A DNA stretch of 64,000 nucleotides from Paraburkholderia fynbosensis (GTDB lineage Bacteria; Pseudomonadota; Gammaproteobacteria; Burkholderiales; Burkholderiaceae): contig NZ_CADIKI010000015.1 in the NCBI RefSeq assembly GCF_902859935.1, positions 124,001-188,000 on the forward strand, in the 5' to 3' direction. Below are positions 1 to 7,698 of this stretch, piece after piece (the stretch's first letter is position 1; each line of letters begins with the position of its first letter). The translations under genes and the position numbers were made by a program. The notes under the pieces were generated by a model. The model was not told where the DNA came from, searched no databases, and saw only the letters and a program-made list of their open reading frames with translations.

Positions 1-2
1 AC

Positions 3-794
3 GAGGAAGTGCGCGCTACCGTGGTCGAGATGTTGTCGGATCTTGGTTATCGCGTGCTGAAGGCGAAGGATGCGCAGAGCGCGCTGGCGATCGTCGAAAG
101 CGGCGTGCCGATCGACATGCTCTTCACCGACGTGGTGATGCCGGGTCCGTTGCGCAGCACCGAACTGGCCCGCAAGGCCCGTGAACGCTTGCCCACGATC
201 GCGGTGCTGTTCACATCGGGTTACACCGACAACGCGATCGTGCATGCCGGGCGGCTCGACGAGGGCATCGAACTGCTCAGCAAGCCGTACACGCACGAAG
301 CGCTGGCGCGCAAGTTCCGTTACGTGCTGCAGTCGCAGAACCCGCAGGCGGCTGAATTCTCCGAGGCCGAGCGCCAGCTTCTGCACATCGATGCGCCGCT
401 TGCGGCGGCGGACGCCGATCGTTTTGCCGTGGGGGCACGCATGCGGATTTTACTCGTGGAAGACGACGAGATGATCCGCATGAGCACCGCCGAGTTGCTG
501 CGGACCTTCGACTTCGACATTCTGGAAGCCGAAGGCGAGCAGGATGCGAAGCGGATTCTCAACGAGCACGCGATCAACGTGATGCTGACCGACGTGGGGC
601 TGGCCGGCAAGTCGGGCGTCGATCTGGCGATGGATGTGTGCCGCGAGCGGCCCGATCTGCGCGTGATCTTTCTGACGGGCTACGATCTCGCGCTCACGCC
701 GGAGCAGCGCAAGGTCTTGCCGCACGCGATCTCGTTGCGCAAGCCGTATGAGGTGCTCGATCTGATCGATGCGCTGAAGGCGCCGCTGAGCTAG
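3..794 (+). CDS. Hybrid sensor histidine kinase, C-terminal part with two receiver domains (5' truncated by window)
   Basis: The reading frame is open at the left edge, so only the C-terminus is seen. Two response-regulator receiver domains follow each other. The first has a phospho-acceptor Asp in FTDVVMPG (codon at 129-131) and the conserved switch Lys in LSKPY. The second starts near 441 with the acidic pocket VEDDE, the acceptor Asp in MLTDVG and the Lys in LRKPY. Receivers in tandem at a C-terminus are typical of hybrid kinases, so a kinase core probably lies upstream of the window. A response regulator with two receivers is the alternative. No output domain follows. The input signal cannot be judged. 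Confidence 0.85.
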   Translation, partial: EEVRATVVEMLSDLGYRVLKAKDAQSALAIVESGVPIDMLFTDVVMPGPLRSTELARKARERLPTIAVLFTSGYTDNAIVHAGRLDEGIELLSKPYTHEALARKFRYVLQSQNPQAAEFSEAERQLLHIDAPLAAADADRFAVGARMRILLVEDDEMIRMSTAELLRTFDFDILEAEGEQDAKRILNEHAINVMLTDVGLAGKSGVDLAMDVCRERPDLRVIFLTGYDLALTPEQRKVLPHAISLRKPYEVLDLIDALKAPLS

Positions 795-920
795 CCGCGC
801 CAACGAGCGACGCCGGTCCACGCACGCATGCATGCCTTGCCGGCGCCAAAGCGGAACAGCGTGCGCTCGCGCTAGAATCTTCGCAAACCGTCATGTTGCC
901 GCCTCTGCCGGAATCCGCCG

Positions 921-1610
921 ATGCCCACACCTGCCAATCCCGTCGATGCCGCGCTCATGACGCGGCGTTCGATTCGCGCGTTTCTGCCCGAACCGGTGCC
1001 GCGCGCCGATATCGAGGCCATTCTCGAAGCCGCCAGCCGCGCGCCCTCGGGCACCAACACGCAGCCTTGGAAGGTGTATGTCGTGACGGGCGAGTCGCTC
1101 GCGCGTCTGTCGCGCGATCTGCTCGCCGCCTACGACGATCCGCAGCGCGACGCGCTGTATCACGAGGAATATCCGTACTATCCGCAGCGGTGGGTGTCGC
1201 CGTATCTCAACCGGCGCCGCAAGATCGGCTGGGATCTGTATGGTCTGCTAGGCATCGAAAAGGGTGACAAGGCGCGCATGCATGAACAGCATGCGCAAAA
1301 CTATCGCTTTTTCGGCGCGCCGGTGGGTTTGTTCTTCACGATCGATCGCGTGATGGAGCGCGGCAGCTGGCTCGACTACGGCATGTTCCTGCAGGCGATC
1401 ATGACGGCCGCGCGCGGGCGTGGTCTCCATACCTGCCCACAGGCCGCGTTCACGCAGTTCCATCGGGTGATTGCGGAGCATCTCGGCTTGCCGGAAGACG
1501 AGCAGCTGGTGTGCGGCATGTCGCTCGGTTTCGCCGACGAAGCCGCTCTCGTCAATACGCTGCGCACCGAGCGCGAACCGGTCGAACGGTTCACGCGATT
1601 TCTCGATTGA
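921..1610 (+). CDS. Nitroreductase family protein (FMN-dependent)
   Basis: A 229-residue protein of the nitroreductase fold. Seen: the N-terminal Arg-rich FMN-phosphate motif RRSIRAF near residue 15, the SGTNTQPW motif near residue 45, and a C-terminal GLHTCPQAAF stretch that lines the flavin site in this family. Length fits the usual 200-230 residues. The family reduces nitroaromatics or quinones with NAD(P)H, and the physiological substrate is unknown here. A GGAAT-like ribosome site precedes the ATG. It stands alone between the kinase and the HiPIP gene. Confidence 0.9.
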   Translation: MPTPANPVDAALMTRRSIRAFLPEPVPRADIEAILEAASRAPSGTNTQPWKVYVVTGESLARLSRDLLAAYDDPQRDALYHEEYPYYPQRWVSPYLNRRRKIGWDLYGLLGIEKGDKARMHEQHAQNYRFFGAPVGLFFTIDRVMERGSWLDYGMFLQAIMTAARGRGLHTCPQAAFTQFHRVIAEHLGLPEDEQLVCGMSLGFADEAALVNTLRTEREPVERFTRFLD

Positions 1611-1662
1611 TCGGCAAATAAAAAACGTCTGCTTAGCGCCCCCCACTTTCCATCGGAACATC

Positions 1663-1974
1663 ATGAAAACATCGCGCCGCCATTTTCTGCTGCTGAGCGC
1701 GGGCGTCGGCTCATCGCTCGTGCTGTCGCAAGCCGCTTTTTCCGCCACCGTGAACCGGCTCGGCGAAACCGATCCCAAGGCACAAGCCGTGGGTTATGTG
1801 GAAGACGCCTCGAAGGTCGACAAAGCGAAATTTCCCGGCTTCGCTGCGGGACAAACGTGCGCCAGCTGCTCGCTGTTCCAGGGCGCGGCGACGGACGCCT
1901 ATGGCGGCTGCACGCTATTCGGCGACAAGCAGGTCGCCGCGCGCGGCTGGTGCAGTTCGTATTCGACTATGTGA
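1663..1974 (+). CDS. High-potential iron-sulfur protein (HiPIP)
   Basis: A 103-residue periplasmic electron carrier. The N-terminus has a twin-arginine signal (SRRHFLLLS, residues 4-12) with a cleavage-like AFSA near residue 28, as expected for a protein exported folded with its [4Fe-4S] cluster. The four cluster cysteines have HiPIP spacing: Cys66, Cys69 (CxxC), Cys83 (GGCTLF) and Cys97 (GWC). An upstream in-frame start at 1471 is rejected because it would lie inside the nitroreductase gene and hide the signal peptide. HiPIPs usually pass electrons to terminal oxidases or photosynthetic reaction centres. No partner gene is adjacent. Confidence 0.93.
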   Translation: MKTSRRHFLLLSAGVGSSLVLSQAAFSATVNRLGETDPKAQAVGYVEDASKVDKAKFPGFAAGQTCASCSLFQGAATDAYGGCTLFGDKQVAARGWCSSYSTM

Positions 1975-2006
1975 GCACTTGAGCGTGCGGGTCGGTGTGG
2001 CGCGGC

Positions 2007-2372
2007 TCACATCAGCGACTTCAACACCAGCTCGTACGAGCGGCCGATCCACACGGCCGCGTCGCGGTGATCGCGCAGCGCGTCGCCGGTATTCGGATGC
2101 AGGAAAACGTCGAGCGCGCCGTGATTCAGCGTGAGCCAGCCGACCACATCGGCGAACTGCGCCTGTGTGAAGCCGAGCTGATACGACCACATCGGATGCG
2201 GGCCGACCGGGCGCTCGTGAAAGCGGCCGATCTGCAACTGGCCGCCCCAATGCGCTTCGATCTGCTCGCGAAAGGTCCAGGCGGCGTCGCGGCTGTTCGC
2301 ATCGAAATAGATATGGGCGTGCCAGCTGTCGATGGCGGAGGTGTCGCGAAAGGTCATATCTGAGTCCATCAC
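2007..2372 (-). CDS. DOPA 4,5-dioxygenase family protein
   Basis: A 121-residue single-domain protein of the DOPA-dioxygenase-like family (PF08883 type). Seen: the early WHAHIYFD motif with two His, a second His in GRFHERPVGPHPMW, and HGALDVFLHPNTGD. These are the conserved His-rich metal-site segments of the family. Bacterial members are small, and their in vivo substrates are mostly unknown. The first codon is a GTG followed at once by ATG (2369), so the start may be one codon later. It is followed downstream by the convergently placed HiPIP gene. Confidence 0.85.
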   Translation of the reverse strand: MMDSDMTFRDTSAIDSWHAHIYFDANSRDAAWTFREQIEAHWGGQLQIGRFHERPVGPHPMWSYQLGFTQAQFADVVGWLTLNHGALDVFLHPNTGDALRDHRDAAVWIGRSYELVLKSLM

Positions 2373-2412
2373 GTAGAGTCGGTATCGGCTGGCATCAGTC
2401 TTTATCCGACAT

Positions 2413-2886
2413 TCATTCTGCTTCGGTATCCGTGGACGCGCGCATTGCGCGCCTCATGTAAAACTGTGCATCATCCTCGCCGACGATCTCGAAGCCGAGC
2501 CGATCGTACAGACGTTTCGCGGGATTGCCCTTGAGCACTTTCAACGTGACCGGCAACGCATCGTCCTGAGCGGCGCGCAAGACCGTACGCAGCGCGCGTT
2601 CGCCGATGCCGCGGCCTTGCAGCGCCGGCGTGATCTGCAGTTGCACGACCACCCATTCGGTGTCGGTGCGATGCGCCTTCAGCAGGCCGGCCGGCACCCC
2701 GTCGATACAGATGACCCGCGCCGTGTCATACCGATGCAGCAGACGCGCGCGATGTTCGACGTCGTCCGTCGGTTCGCCGGCGCGCGCGAGGTGTTCCGTC
2801 ATCGTCGCCTTGCGCAGTTCGAACAGAAAGCTCTCGTCGTCGCCAAGCGCAGGGCGCAGGGTCAGGGCAGGTTCTTGAACGGACAT
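2413..2886 (-). CDS. GNAT family N-acetyltransferase
   Basis: A 157-residue GNAT fold. The acetyl-CoA pyrophosphate loop is visible as ITPALQGRGIGERAL (around residues 85-100), preceded by the WVVVQLQI beta-4 strand and followed by KGNPAKRLYDRLGFEIVGE, the usual N-x(3)-LYxxLGF motif. The substrate cannot be told. It may be co-transcribed with the DOPA-dioxygenase-like gene 40 bp downstream on the same strand. Confidence 0.9.
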   Translation of the reverse strand: MSVQEPALTLRPALGDDESFLFELRKATMTEHLARAGEPTDDVEHRARLLHRYDTARVICIDGVPAGLLKAHRTDTEWVVVQLQITPALQGRGIGERALRTVLRAAQDDALPVTLKVLKGNPAKRLYDRLGFEIVGEDDAQFYMRRAMRASTDTEAE

Positions 2887-3561
2887 GTCGGTAACGTTGC
2901 CACGCGCACGTTTCCCGCGCGGGCGGTGAGTAAGAATGGTCGTGAATTGTCGCGCCAGCAGCGCTTTTTTACCACGCGGTTATGTTTTCGTCTTTCCACT
3001 TCACTGATCCATGCGAACGCTCGCTCTCGCGGACAGGCGTCCGCCCGACCGGGAGCGGTGCTGGTCGAGCTGCGCTGTTTCAGGCGCGGCCGATGTTTGC
3101 GAGCCGACATGTTGGGCGCGCGGGCGTCAGGCATGGATCGCGCGGCCGGCAACGTGAGGCGGGCAAGGGTAGGTGGCATGTGCTTTGCTTCTGTCTCATC
3201 CGCGTCATGCTGGCCCGAGCCGGTTCCGCTTCTCGCAGGCAGGCGCCGGAACGTAGGGAAGCGGTGCCGGCTTGCATAAGAACGAAAAATGCGGAACCCG
3301 AAATCACACGCTGACATGCGCGGAGTCGATGGCAAAGCGTCACGTCCGTCTTTTGTCCTGACACAGAGGTGGTTTGCGCTTTGCGCAGACGTGTGGCGTT
3401 TGCCGCGAGCGGTGGCCGCCGCATGCGTGACGGCTCGTCCGCCTGTTCATGGGCCGCTGTGATGGGCGATCACGTGCGGTGGCGGTATTCGTTTCATTCG
3501 GTTTTTTCGGTGACGTTCGTTCAATACGGCGAACGGTTTAACGAACTTTGCGAGGTGAGCC
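2887..3561. other. Intergenic region without recognised gene
   Basis: About 675 bp between the divergent GNAT and DUF1488 genes. The short ORFs here (for example 3369-3581 on +, 2862-3335 on -) have no recognisable domain and compositions typical of GC-rich shadow frames. The end nearest 3500-3560 is AT-richer and probably carries the promoter of the DUF1488 gene. I could not pick a convincing -35/-10 pair. Confidence 0.5.
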
Positions 3562-3834
3562 ATGGAAGTTGTCGAACTTGAACCCAGCGTCTCTGCGGAC
3601 GGACGTGCGGTGATTTTCCAGCTTTCGACGCGAGGACGGGACCTCGAATGCGCCGTCACGCGTGAGGCGTTGGAAGCGCATTTCTGGCTGCAACGCGGCG
3701 CGGCTGAGGCGCGGGTTCTGAAGACATTCGCGGACGGACGCAAACGCATCACAGCGGTCGCGGAGAGAAAACTGCTCGCGCGCCCCGGCGAAAAGGTGTT
3801 GTTGACGATCAGCGACTTTGCCGCGCGCGGTTGA
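3562..3834 (+). CDS. DUF1488 family protein
   Basis: A 90-residue protein matching the small DUF1488 family. It has an N-terminal strand-rich half (VIFQLSTRGRDLECAVTREAL) and a C-terminal half ending LTISDF. Members are short cytoplasmic proteins without assigned function. A strong ribosome site (GAGGTGAGCC) precedes the ATG. It looks monocistronic, with a long hairpin 80 bp after the stop as a likely terminator. Confidence 0.75.
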   Translation: MEVVELEPSVSADGRAVIFQLSTRGRDLECAVTREALEAHFWLQRGAAEARVLKTFADGRKRITAVAERKLLARPGEKVLLTISDFAARG

Positions 3835-3913
3835 TGTTCTTCGGGTCGATCTCATGCGCGCGGTGGGGTGGCCTGTTGGGGAGCCCGCTTTGCGCGCGCG
3901 TTTGAACTGAAAG

Positions 3914-3955
3914 CGTGCGACGGCGATCGTGCCGTCGCACGTGTGTTTGTTGTCG
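3914..3955 (+). terminator. Hairpin, probable terminator of the DUF1488 gene
   Basis: An 11-bp perfect stem (3914-3924 with 3931-3941), loop GATCGT, followed by a T/G-rich tract GTGTTTGTTGT. The stem is strong but the T tract is interrupted, so termination efficiency is uncertain. Confidence 0.5.
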
Positions 3956-4582
3956 TACTCCTTTTCGCCCGCCCGGTCCCATCGCTGCCACCAGTCGCCG
4001 TCTGCGCCAGAGCGTCGGCCGCCGCACACCTCCGACCAAAACCCCCTGTTACATCGATTCGCCAAATTAGGCCGGCAAAGCCCCTCGGTTCGCGCAATTG
4101 CGTGCGGATGCACTCGCATACACTGTTTTCCATGGCGCGACAAAACACCGAGCCCATCGACGCGGTCATCCCCCGCGTTGTTTTGAACCGTACCGTTGAT
4201 GGCAGTTTGCCGTGGTCGTCGAACGCGGCAGGGCAGTAAGGCAGTAGGCAGTAGAAGCAATGCAACAACGCGCAATCCACACGATATGCGCGAAGCAGCA
4301 GGGGGTTTGCAGCCAGGTGTAGTCGAAGTCGAAGGACCGGGCTGTGATGCGGTTGTCGTTCAGACAGCATCAGCAGTGGCAGTGAAAGTCGCAGCGGAAA
4401 CAACGATAGCAAAAGCAATAACGCTGGTGATCGGAGCGGCAGCATCCTCAAGTAACAGCGGTTCACGCAGGACCGGCATTGGCGGTAAGACAGCAATTTA
4501 CGTAGCAACAGCTCGATAAGGTTTAGGTGGTTAGAGGTCGACAGGCATCCACGCGCATGTACGACTGTTCCATCCTGTCCGG
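3956..4582. other. Long non-coding-looking stretch
   Basis: No recognisable gene. Short imperfect repeats of GGCAGTA occur around 4229-4250. An ORF at 4196-4519 (+) encodes a low-complexity Ala/Val/Thr/Ser-rich sequence with no ribosome site or domain. The block is bounded on the right by a very good intrinsic terminator, so a transcript, possibly a small RNA, probably crosses part of it. Confidence 0.45.
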
Positions 4583-4614
4583 CCCTGTTCCTTTGCGGGA
4601 ACAGGGTTTTTTTT
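4583..4614 (+). terminator. Strong intrinsic terminator, orphan
   Basis: A 9-bp perfect stem (CCCTGTTCC, 4583-4591, with 4598-4606), loop TTTGCG, followed immediately by eight T residues (4607-4614). No credible protein gene ends just upstream on the plus strand. The long uninterrupted T run is typical of Hfq-type sRNA terminators, which makes an sRNA ending here plausible. Confidence 0.8.
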
Positions 4615-4890
4615 CGCCGGTATGCATCGCGCACTTGTATTTGCGGGCTTCGAACCGATATGCGGGCATTGCAGTTCGCGATGCGGTTCGGCATCGGTCG
4701 GCCGCGCGTCGCAAGCCGCCGCGCGCAATCCGACGTCGGATTGCGGCACGTAAGACGAAAAGTTGCTTGCCACGACGGCGATGCAGACTCACATTAGAGC
4801 CTGTCGAGCCGCAAGCGCATCGGTGGTCGATGACCGGGGCACGAGAATTCGGTGGCGAAGCACGAAGTGAGTGAAGGAGGTTGAATCGAT

Positions 4891-5364
4891 ATGTCCAGTA
4901 AATCGCGAGCCCGCAAACACGGCCAATCGGCCATGTCCCCGCTGTTGCGTGCGCTGACCTTTAGCCGTACGGCGCACGAACCGGTCACCGCGGCCATGCT
5001 GCTGCAGAGCTATGCGGCCCTCGACGCGTTCCAACGCGGCCAAGGTTCGCGGGCGCTCCACACGACGTTGAGCCGGCATCTGCTGGTGTCGCAGGAACTG
5101 GCGCGTCTTGGCGTCGGCGAGGACGTGCTTGCGGACATCGAGAGCGCCCATGCAGCGATGGTTCGGCTCGACACGCGCGAACACGAAGGCGGTAAGTGGA
5201 CTCTCGAGGACCACGAATACGCGCGGCTCTGTACGGCGCTGGCGATTCTCGACGAGCAACTGTCGGCTGCCTCGCTGAGCGAGATTGCGAGCGCGGAAGC
5301 GAGAATGATTGAAGGCTTGATGCGCTCCGCGCAGGCGCAGGTTCTGGCGGAAGCGGCGGTCTGA
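4891..5364 (+). CDS. Conserved hypothetical protein, mostly helical
   Basis: 157 residues, not recognised with certainty. A basic N-terminus (KSRARKHG) is followed by predicted amphipathic helices throughout, with no membrane segment or signal peptide. A good ribosome site (GAAGGAGGTTG) lies upstream of the ATG, and an intrinsic terminator follows 50 bp after the stop, so it is a single-gene unit. Some relatives may carry loose regulator names in databases, but I see no helix-turn-helix that would support that. Confidence 0.7.
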   Translation: MSSKSRARKHGQSAMSPLLRALTFSRTAHEPVTAAMLLQSYAALDAFQRGQGSRALHTTLSRHLLVSQELARLGVGEDVLADIESAHAAMVRLDTREHEGGKWTLEDHEYARLCTALAILDEQLSAASLSEIASAEARMIEGLMRSAQAQVLAEAAV

Positions 5365-5692
5365 AAGTCGGAGACGCCGTAGTGCTCCCTGCAAAGCAGA
5401 GCACGGCACAGCAAAAAAACGCCCCACGGGGCGTTTTTTGTATTCGCCGATTGCATTTCCCGCGCTCGACGCGCATCAGTCGTCGTATGTCAGATCTGCA
5501 TACGCGGTACCGCTCTGATCGCTACGAGTCTCCGTAACGAGCACGCCGAACGGCGGTGCGCGCGGCGCATCCGGTTTGCGGGTGTCATCCGCGCTTGCTA
5601 GACTGGCTCTCCCCTCTTTGCCGCCAGCGCGTGTGTTGCCACCCGGCTCCCGCCGGAGGGTGCCGTGAGCGGTGTGATCAATCGGAGACACC
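5365..5692. other. Intergenic region with terminator
   Basis: Holds the terminator of the preceding gene at 5413-5439, then the leader of the YciI gene with a GGAGA ribosome site just before 5693. I see no other feature. Confidence 0.5.
5413..5439 (+). terminator. Intrinsic terminator, possibly bidirectional
   Basis: A GC stem ACGCCC/GGGCGT (5419-5434) is flanked by seven A on the left and six T on the right, giving a long A/T-extended hairpin. The symmetry would let it work on both strands, although only the plus-strand gene ending at 5364 needs it. Confidence 0.85.
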
Positions 5693-6046
5693 ATGTCTTA
5701 CATGTTGCTCATCGTCGAACCCCCTAATCAACGTGTCGAGCGCGGTGAAGCGGCGGGGCGCGAAGTCTATGACCGGATGGTGCATTTCGCCGCCGACCTC
5801 AAGGAGCGCGGCAAACTGCTCGCGGTCGAATCCCTCACTTCCCAGAGCGATGCCGTGCGCGTGCAGGTTCGTGACGGACAGCCGAAACTGCTCGACGGCC
5901 CGTTCGCCGAAGCGAAGGAAATGATCGGCGGCTTCTTCCTGCTCAATTGTGAAACCCGCGAAGAAGCGGTGGCGATCGCGCAAGCCTGCCCGGCGGCGTC
6001 GTGGTGTACGGTGGAAGTCCGCAAGCTCGGACCGTGTTTCATGTAA
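5693..6046 (+). CDS. YciI/DGPF-domain protein (first of two)
   Basis: 117 residues. The family signature LLDGPFAEAKE lies near residue 65, followed by GGFFLL and a C-terminal EVRKLGP. YciI-like (DGPF) proteins are small ferredoxin-like-fold proteins that are typical genomic partners of ECF41/ECF42 sigma factors. Their biochemistry is largely unknown. A GGAGA ribosome site precedes the ATG. It heads a run of five same-strand genes ending with the sigma factor. Confidence 0.88.
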   Translation: MSYMLLIVEPPNQRVERGEAAGREVYDRMVHFAADLKERGKLLAVESLTSQSDAVRVQVRDGQPKLLDGPFAEAKEMIGGFFLLNCETREEAVAIAQACPAASWCTVEVRKLGPCFM

Positions 6047-6104
6047 TCGACAACGTCTCGCGGCTGCCTCGTGCCCGGGGTTTTCCCTGGGGTGTCGGCA
6101 ACAG

Positions 6105-6131
6105 TGTCGATCTTGCCGCGTATTGCTCGTC
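6105..6131 (+). promoter_or_regulatory. Candidate ECF42-dependent promoter
   Basis: TGTCGA at 6105-6110, 17-nt spacer, CGTC at 6128-6131, about 60 bp upstream of the second DGPF gene. As I recall the published ECF42 work in Streptomyces venezuelae, the target motif is TGTCGA at -35 with CGA/TC at -10 and a 16-17 nt spacer, and DGPF genes are the targets. The match plus location is strong circumstantial support. Use by this sigma factor is inferred. Confidence 0.6.
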
Positions 6132-6192
6132 GTGTGTGTAAGGAGCCGGCCATGCACAAGGCTCTTCACCCGATAAAAAAGGAGCAACGGCG

Positions 6193-6606
6193 ATGCGATT
6201 CATGATCCTGGTTAAAGCGACGGCCGCCAGCGAAGCCGGCGAAATGCCGGAACCATCCTTGATGGCCGCGATGGGCGCGTATCACGAAGAACTCGCCAAA
6301 GCCGGTGTGCTGCTCGACGCCACGGGTTTGCAGCCCAGTTCGAAAGGCTGGCGGATCCGCTACAGCGGCGGCAGCCGCACCGTCGTCGACGGCCCGTTCG
6401 CCGAGAGCAAGGAACTGATCGCGGGCTATACGCTGATCCAGGTGCGCTCGCGAGAAGAGGCGATGGAATGGGCGCGGCGTTTTCCGGCGCCGTTCGGCGA
6501 GCAGGCCGATGGTGAAATCGAAGTGCGGCAACTGTTCGAACTCGACGATTTCGAACCCGGTCCCGAGGTGGATCGGTTTCGTGGTCTGGAAGCGTCGCGG
6601 CGCTGA
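6193..6606 (+). CDS. YciI/DGPF-domain protein (second of two)
   Basis: 137 residues with the signature VVDGPFAESKELIAGY near residue 62. It carries a longer acidic C-terminal tail (LFELDDFEPGPEV) than the first copy. The two paralogues differ well beyond the motif, so this is an old duplication. The ribosome site AAAGGAGC is good. A promoter-like ECF42 motif sits directly upstream, suggesting that the segment from here to the sigma factor can be transcribed independently. Confidence 0.9.
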   Translation: MRFMILVKATAASEAGEMPEPSLMAAMGAYHEELAKAGVLLDATGLQPSSKGWRIRYSGGSRTVVDGPFAESKELIAGYTLIQVRSREEAMEWARRFPAPFGEQADGEIEVRQLFELDDFEPGPEVDRFRGLEASRR

Positions 6607-6693
6607 GCCGCGAGCCGGCGTGCTTGCCGATCGGCGCGCCGCTCCTGTGCGAATTCCACATGGAGCCGAACCACGCCTCCGAAAGGAACCATC

Positions 6694-7221
6694 ATGCTCA
6701 AGAACTCGCCGCTCGTCGTGCTTGTGGCAGTGGCCCTGCTGCTCGCGTACGCGGCGACCCGGCCCGACAGCTTCCGGATCGAACGCAGCGTGCGCATTCA
6801 GGCGCCGCCCGAGCGGATTTATGCGCTGATCGACGACCTGCACCGGTTCAACCTGTGGAATCCGTTTCTGCGCAAGGACCCCACGGCGCAAGGCACGTAC
6901 AGCGGCACGCCGGACGGCAAGGGCGCGCGCTATGCGTGGCAGGGCGAAAAGCTCGGCGAGGGGCAGATGGAAATCGTCGATACGACGGCCGCGTCGAACG
7001 TGACGATGAAGCTCGATATCCTCACGCCATTCGAAGCGCACAACGTGGCCGAGTTCACGTTGAGGCCGGAGGGCGACGCCACCGAGGTGACCTGGGCGAT
7101 GCACGGTCCCGCGCCGTATCTGTCGAAGCTGGCGCAGGTGTTCGTCAGCATGGACCGGATGGTCGGCAAGGACTTCGAGAATGGCCTGAGCCAGCTGAAG
7201 ACGCTGGCCGAGGCGAGCTGA
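6694..7221 (+). CDS. SRPBCC (START/Bet v1-like) family protein with N-terminal membrane anchor
   Basis: 175 residues. Residues 5-22 form one hydrophobic helix, and the remainder is an SRPBCC ligand-binding domain starting RSVRIQAPPERIYALI with the typical early WNPF motif. These domains bind hydrophobic ligands or act as cyclases. Within ECF42 clusters such proteins are frequent accessory genes. Ribosome site GAAAGGAACC. The gap of 87 bp from the DGPF gene is compatible with one operon. Confidence 0.82.
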   Translation: MLKNSPLVVLVAVALLLAYAATRPDSFRIERSVRIQAPPERIYALIDDLHRFNLWNPFLRKDPTAQGTYSGTPDGKGARYAWQGEKLGEGQMEIVDTTAASNVTMKLDILTPFEAHNVAEFTLRPEGDATEVTWAMHGPAPYLSKLAQVFVSMDRMVGKDFENGLSQLKTLAEAS

Positions 7222-7289
7222 GTCGAACGGGGCCGGCTGATTCTCGGCCCAAGGCGGCCCCGCCCACAAAGCATTGAAAGGACTTCGTC

Positions 7290-7694
7290 ATGCACAAGCA
7301 GATTTACGTGAATCTCGCCGTCGACGATCTCGAACGCTCGAAGGCCTTCTTCAGCACGATCGGCTTCAGCTTCGAGCCGCAGTTCACCAACGAGCAGGCG
7401 GCCTGTCTGATCCTCGGCGACAACATCTACGCGATGCTGCTGGTCAAGGACCTGTTCAAATCCTTCACGCGCAAGTCGCTTTGCAATCCAAAGGAAAGCA
7501 CCGAGGCGCTGGTGGGTCTGTCGTGCGAGAGCCGGGGCGAGGTGGATGCGCTGGTCGCCAAGGCGCTCGCCGGCGGCACGGTGCCGCGCGCGCCACAGGA
7601 CTACGGTTTCATGTATGGGCATGGCTTCGAAGACATCGACGGGCATATCTGGGAGCTGATCTACATGGACCCGAACGCGCAGGCAGCGGGTTGA
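7290..7694 (+). CDS. VOC family protein (glyoxalase/bleomycin-resistance fold)
   Basis: 134 residues. N-terminal VNLAVDDLERSKAFFSTIGF and C-terminal DIDGHIWELIYMD are the two beta-alpha-beta-beta-beta half-domains of the vicinal oxygen chelate fold, with the Glu of WEL as a likely metal ligand. Substrate unknown. An AAAGGAC ribosome site is present. Its stop is 4 bp from the GTG of the sigma factor gene, so the two are almost certainly co-transcribed and translationally linked. Confidence 0.9.
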   Translation: MHKQIYVNLAVDDLERSKAFFSTIGFSFEPQFTNEQAACLILGDNIYAMLLVKDLFKSFTRKSLCNPKESTEALVGLSCESRGEVDALVAKALAGGTVPRAPQDYGFMYGHGFEDIDGHIWELIYMDPNAQAAG

Positions 7695-7698
7695 GGCC

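Noticed and set aside
3369..3581. 70-residue ORF upstream of the DUF1488 gene
   Set aside because: Overlaps the DUF1488 start in another frame and shows no domain.
4196..4519. 107-residue Ala/Val/Thr/Ser-rich ORF
   Set aside because: No ribosome site, low complexity, no recognisable domain; kept only as part of a possible sRNA region.
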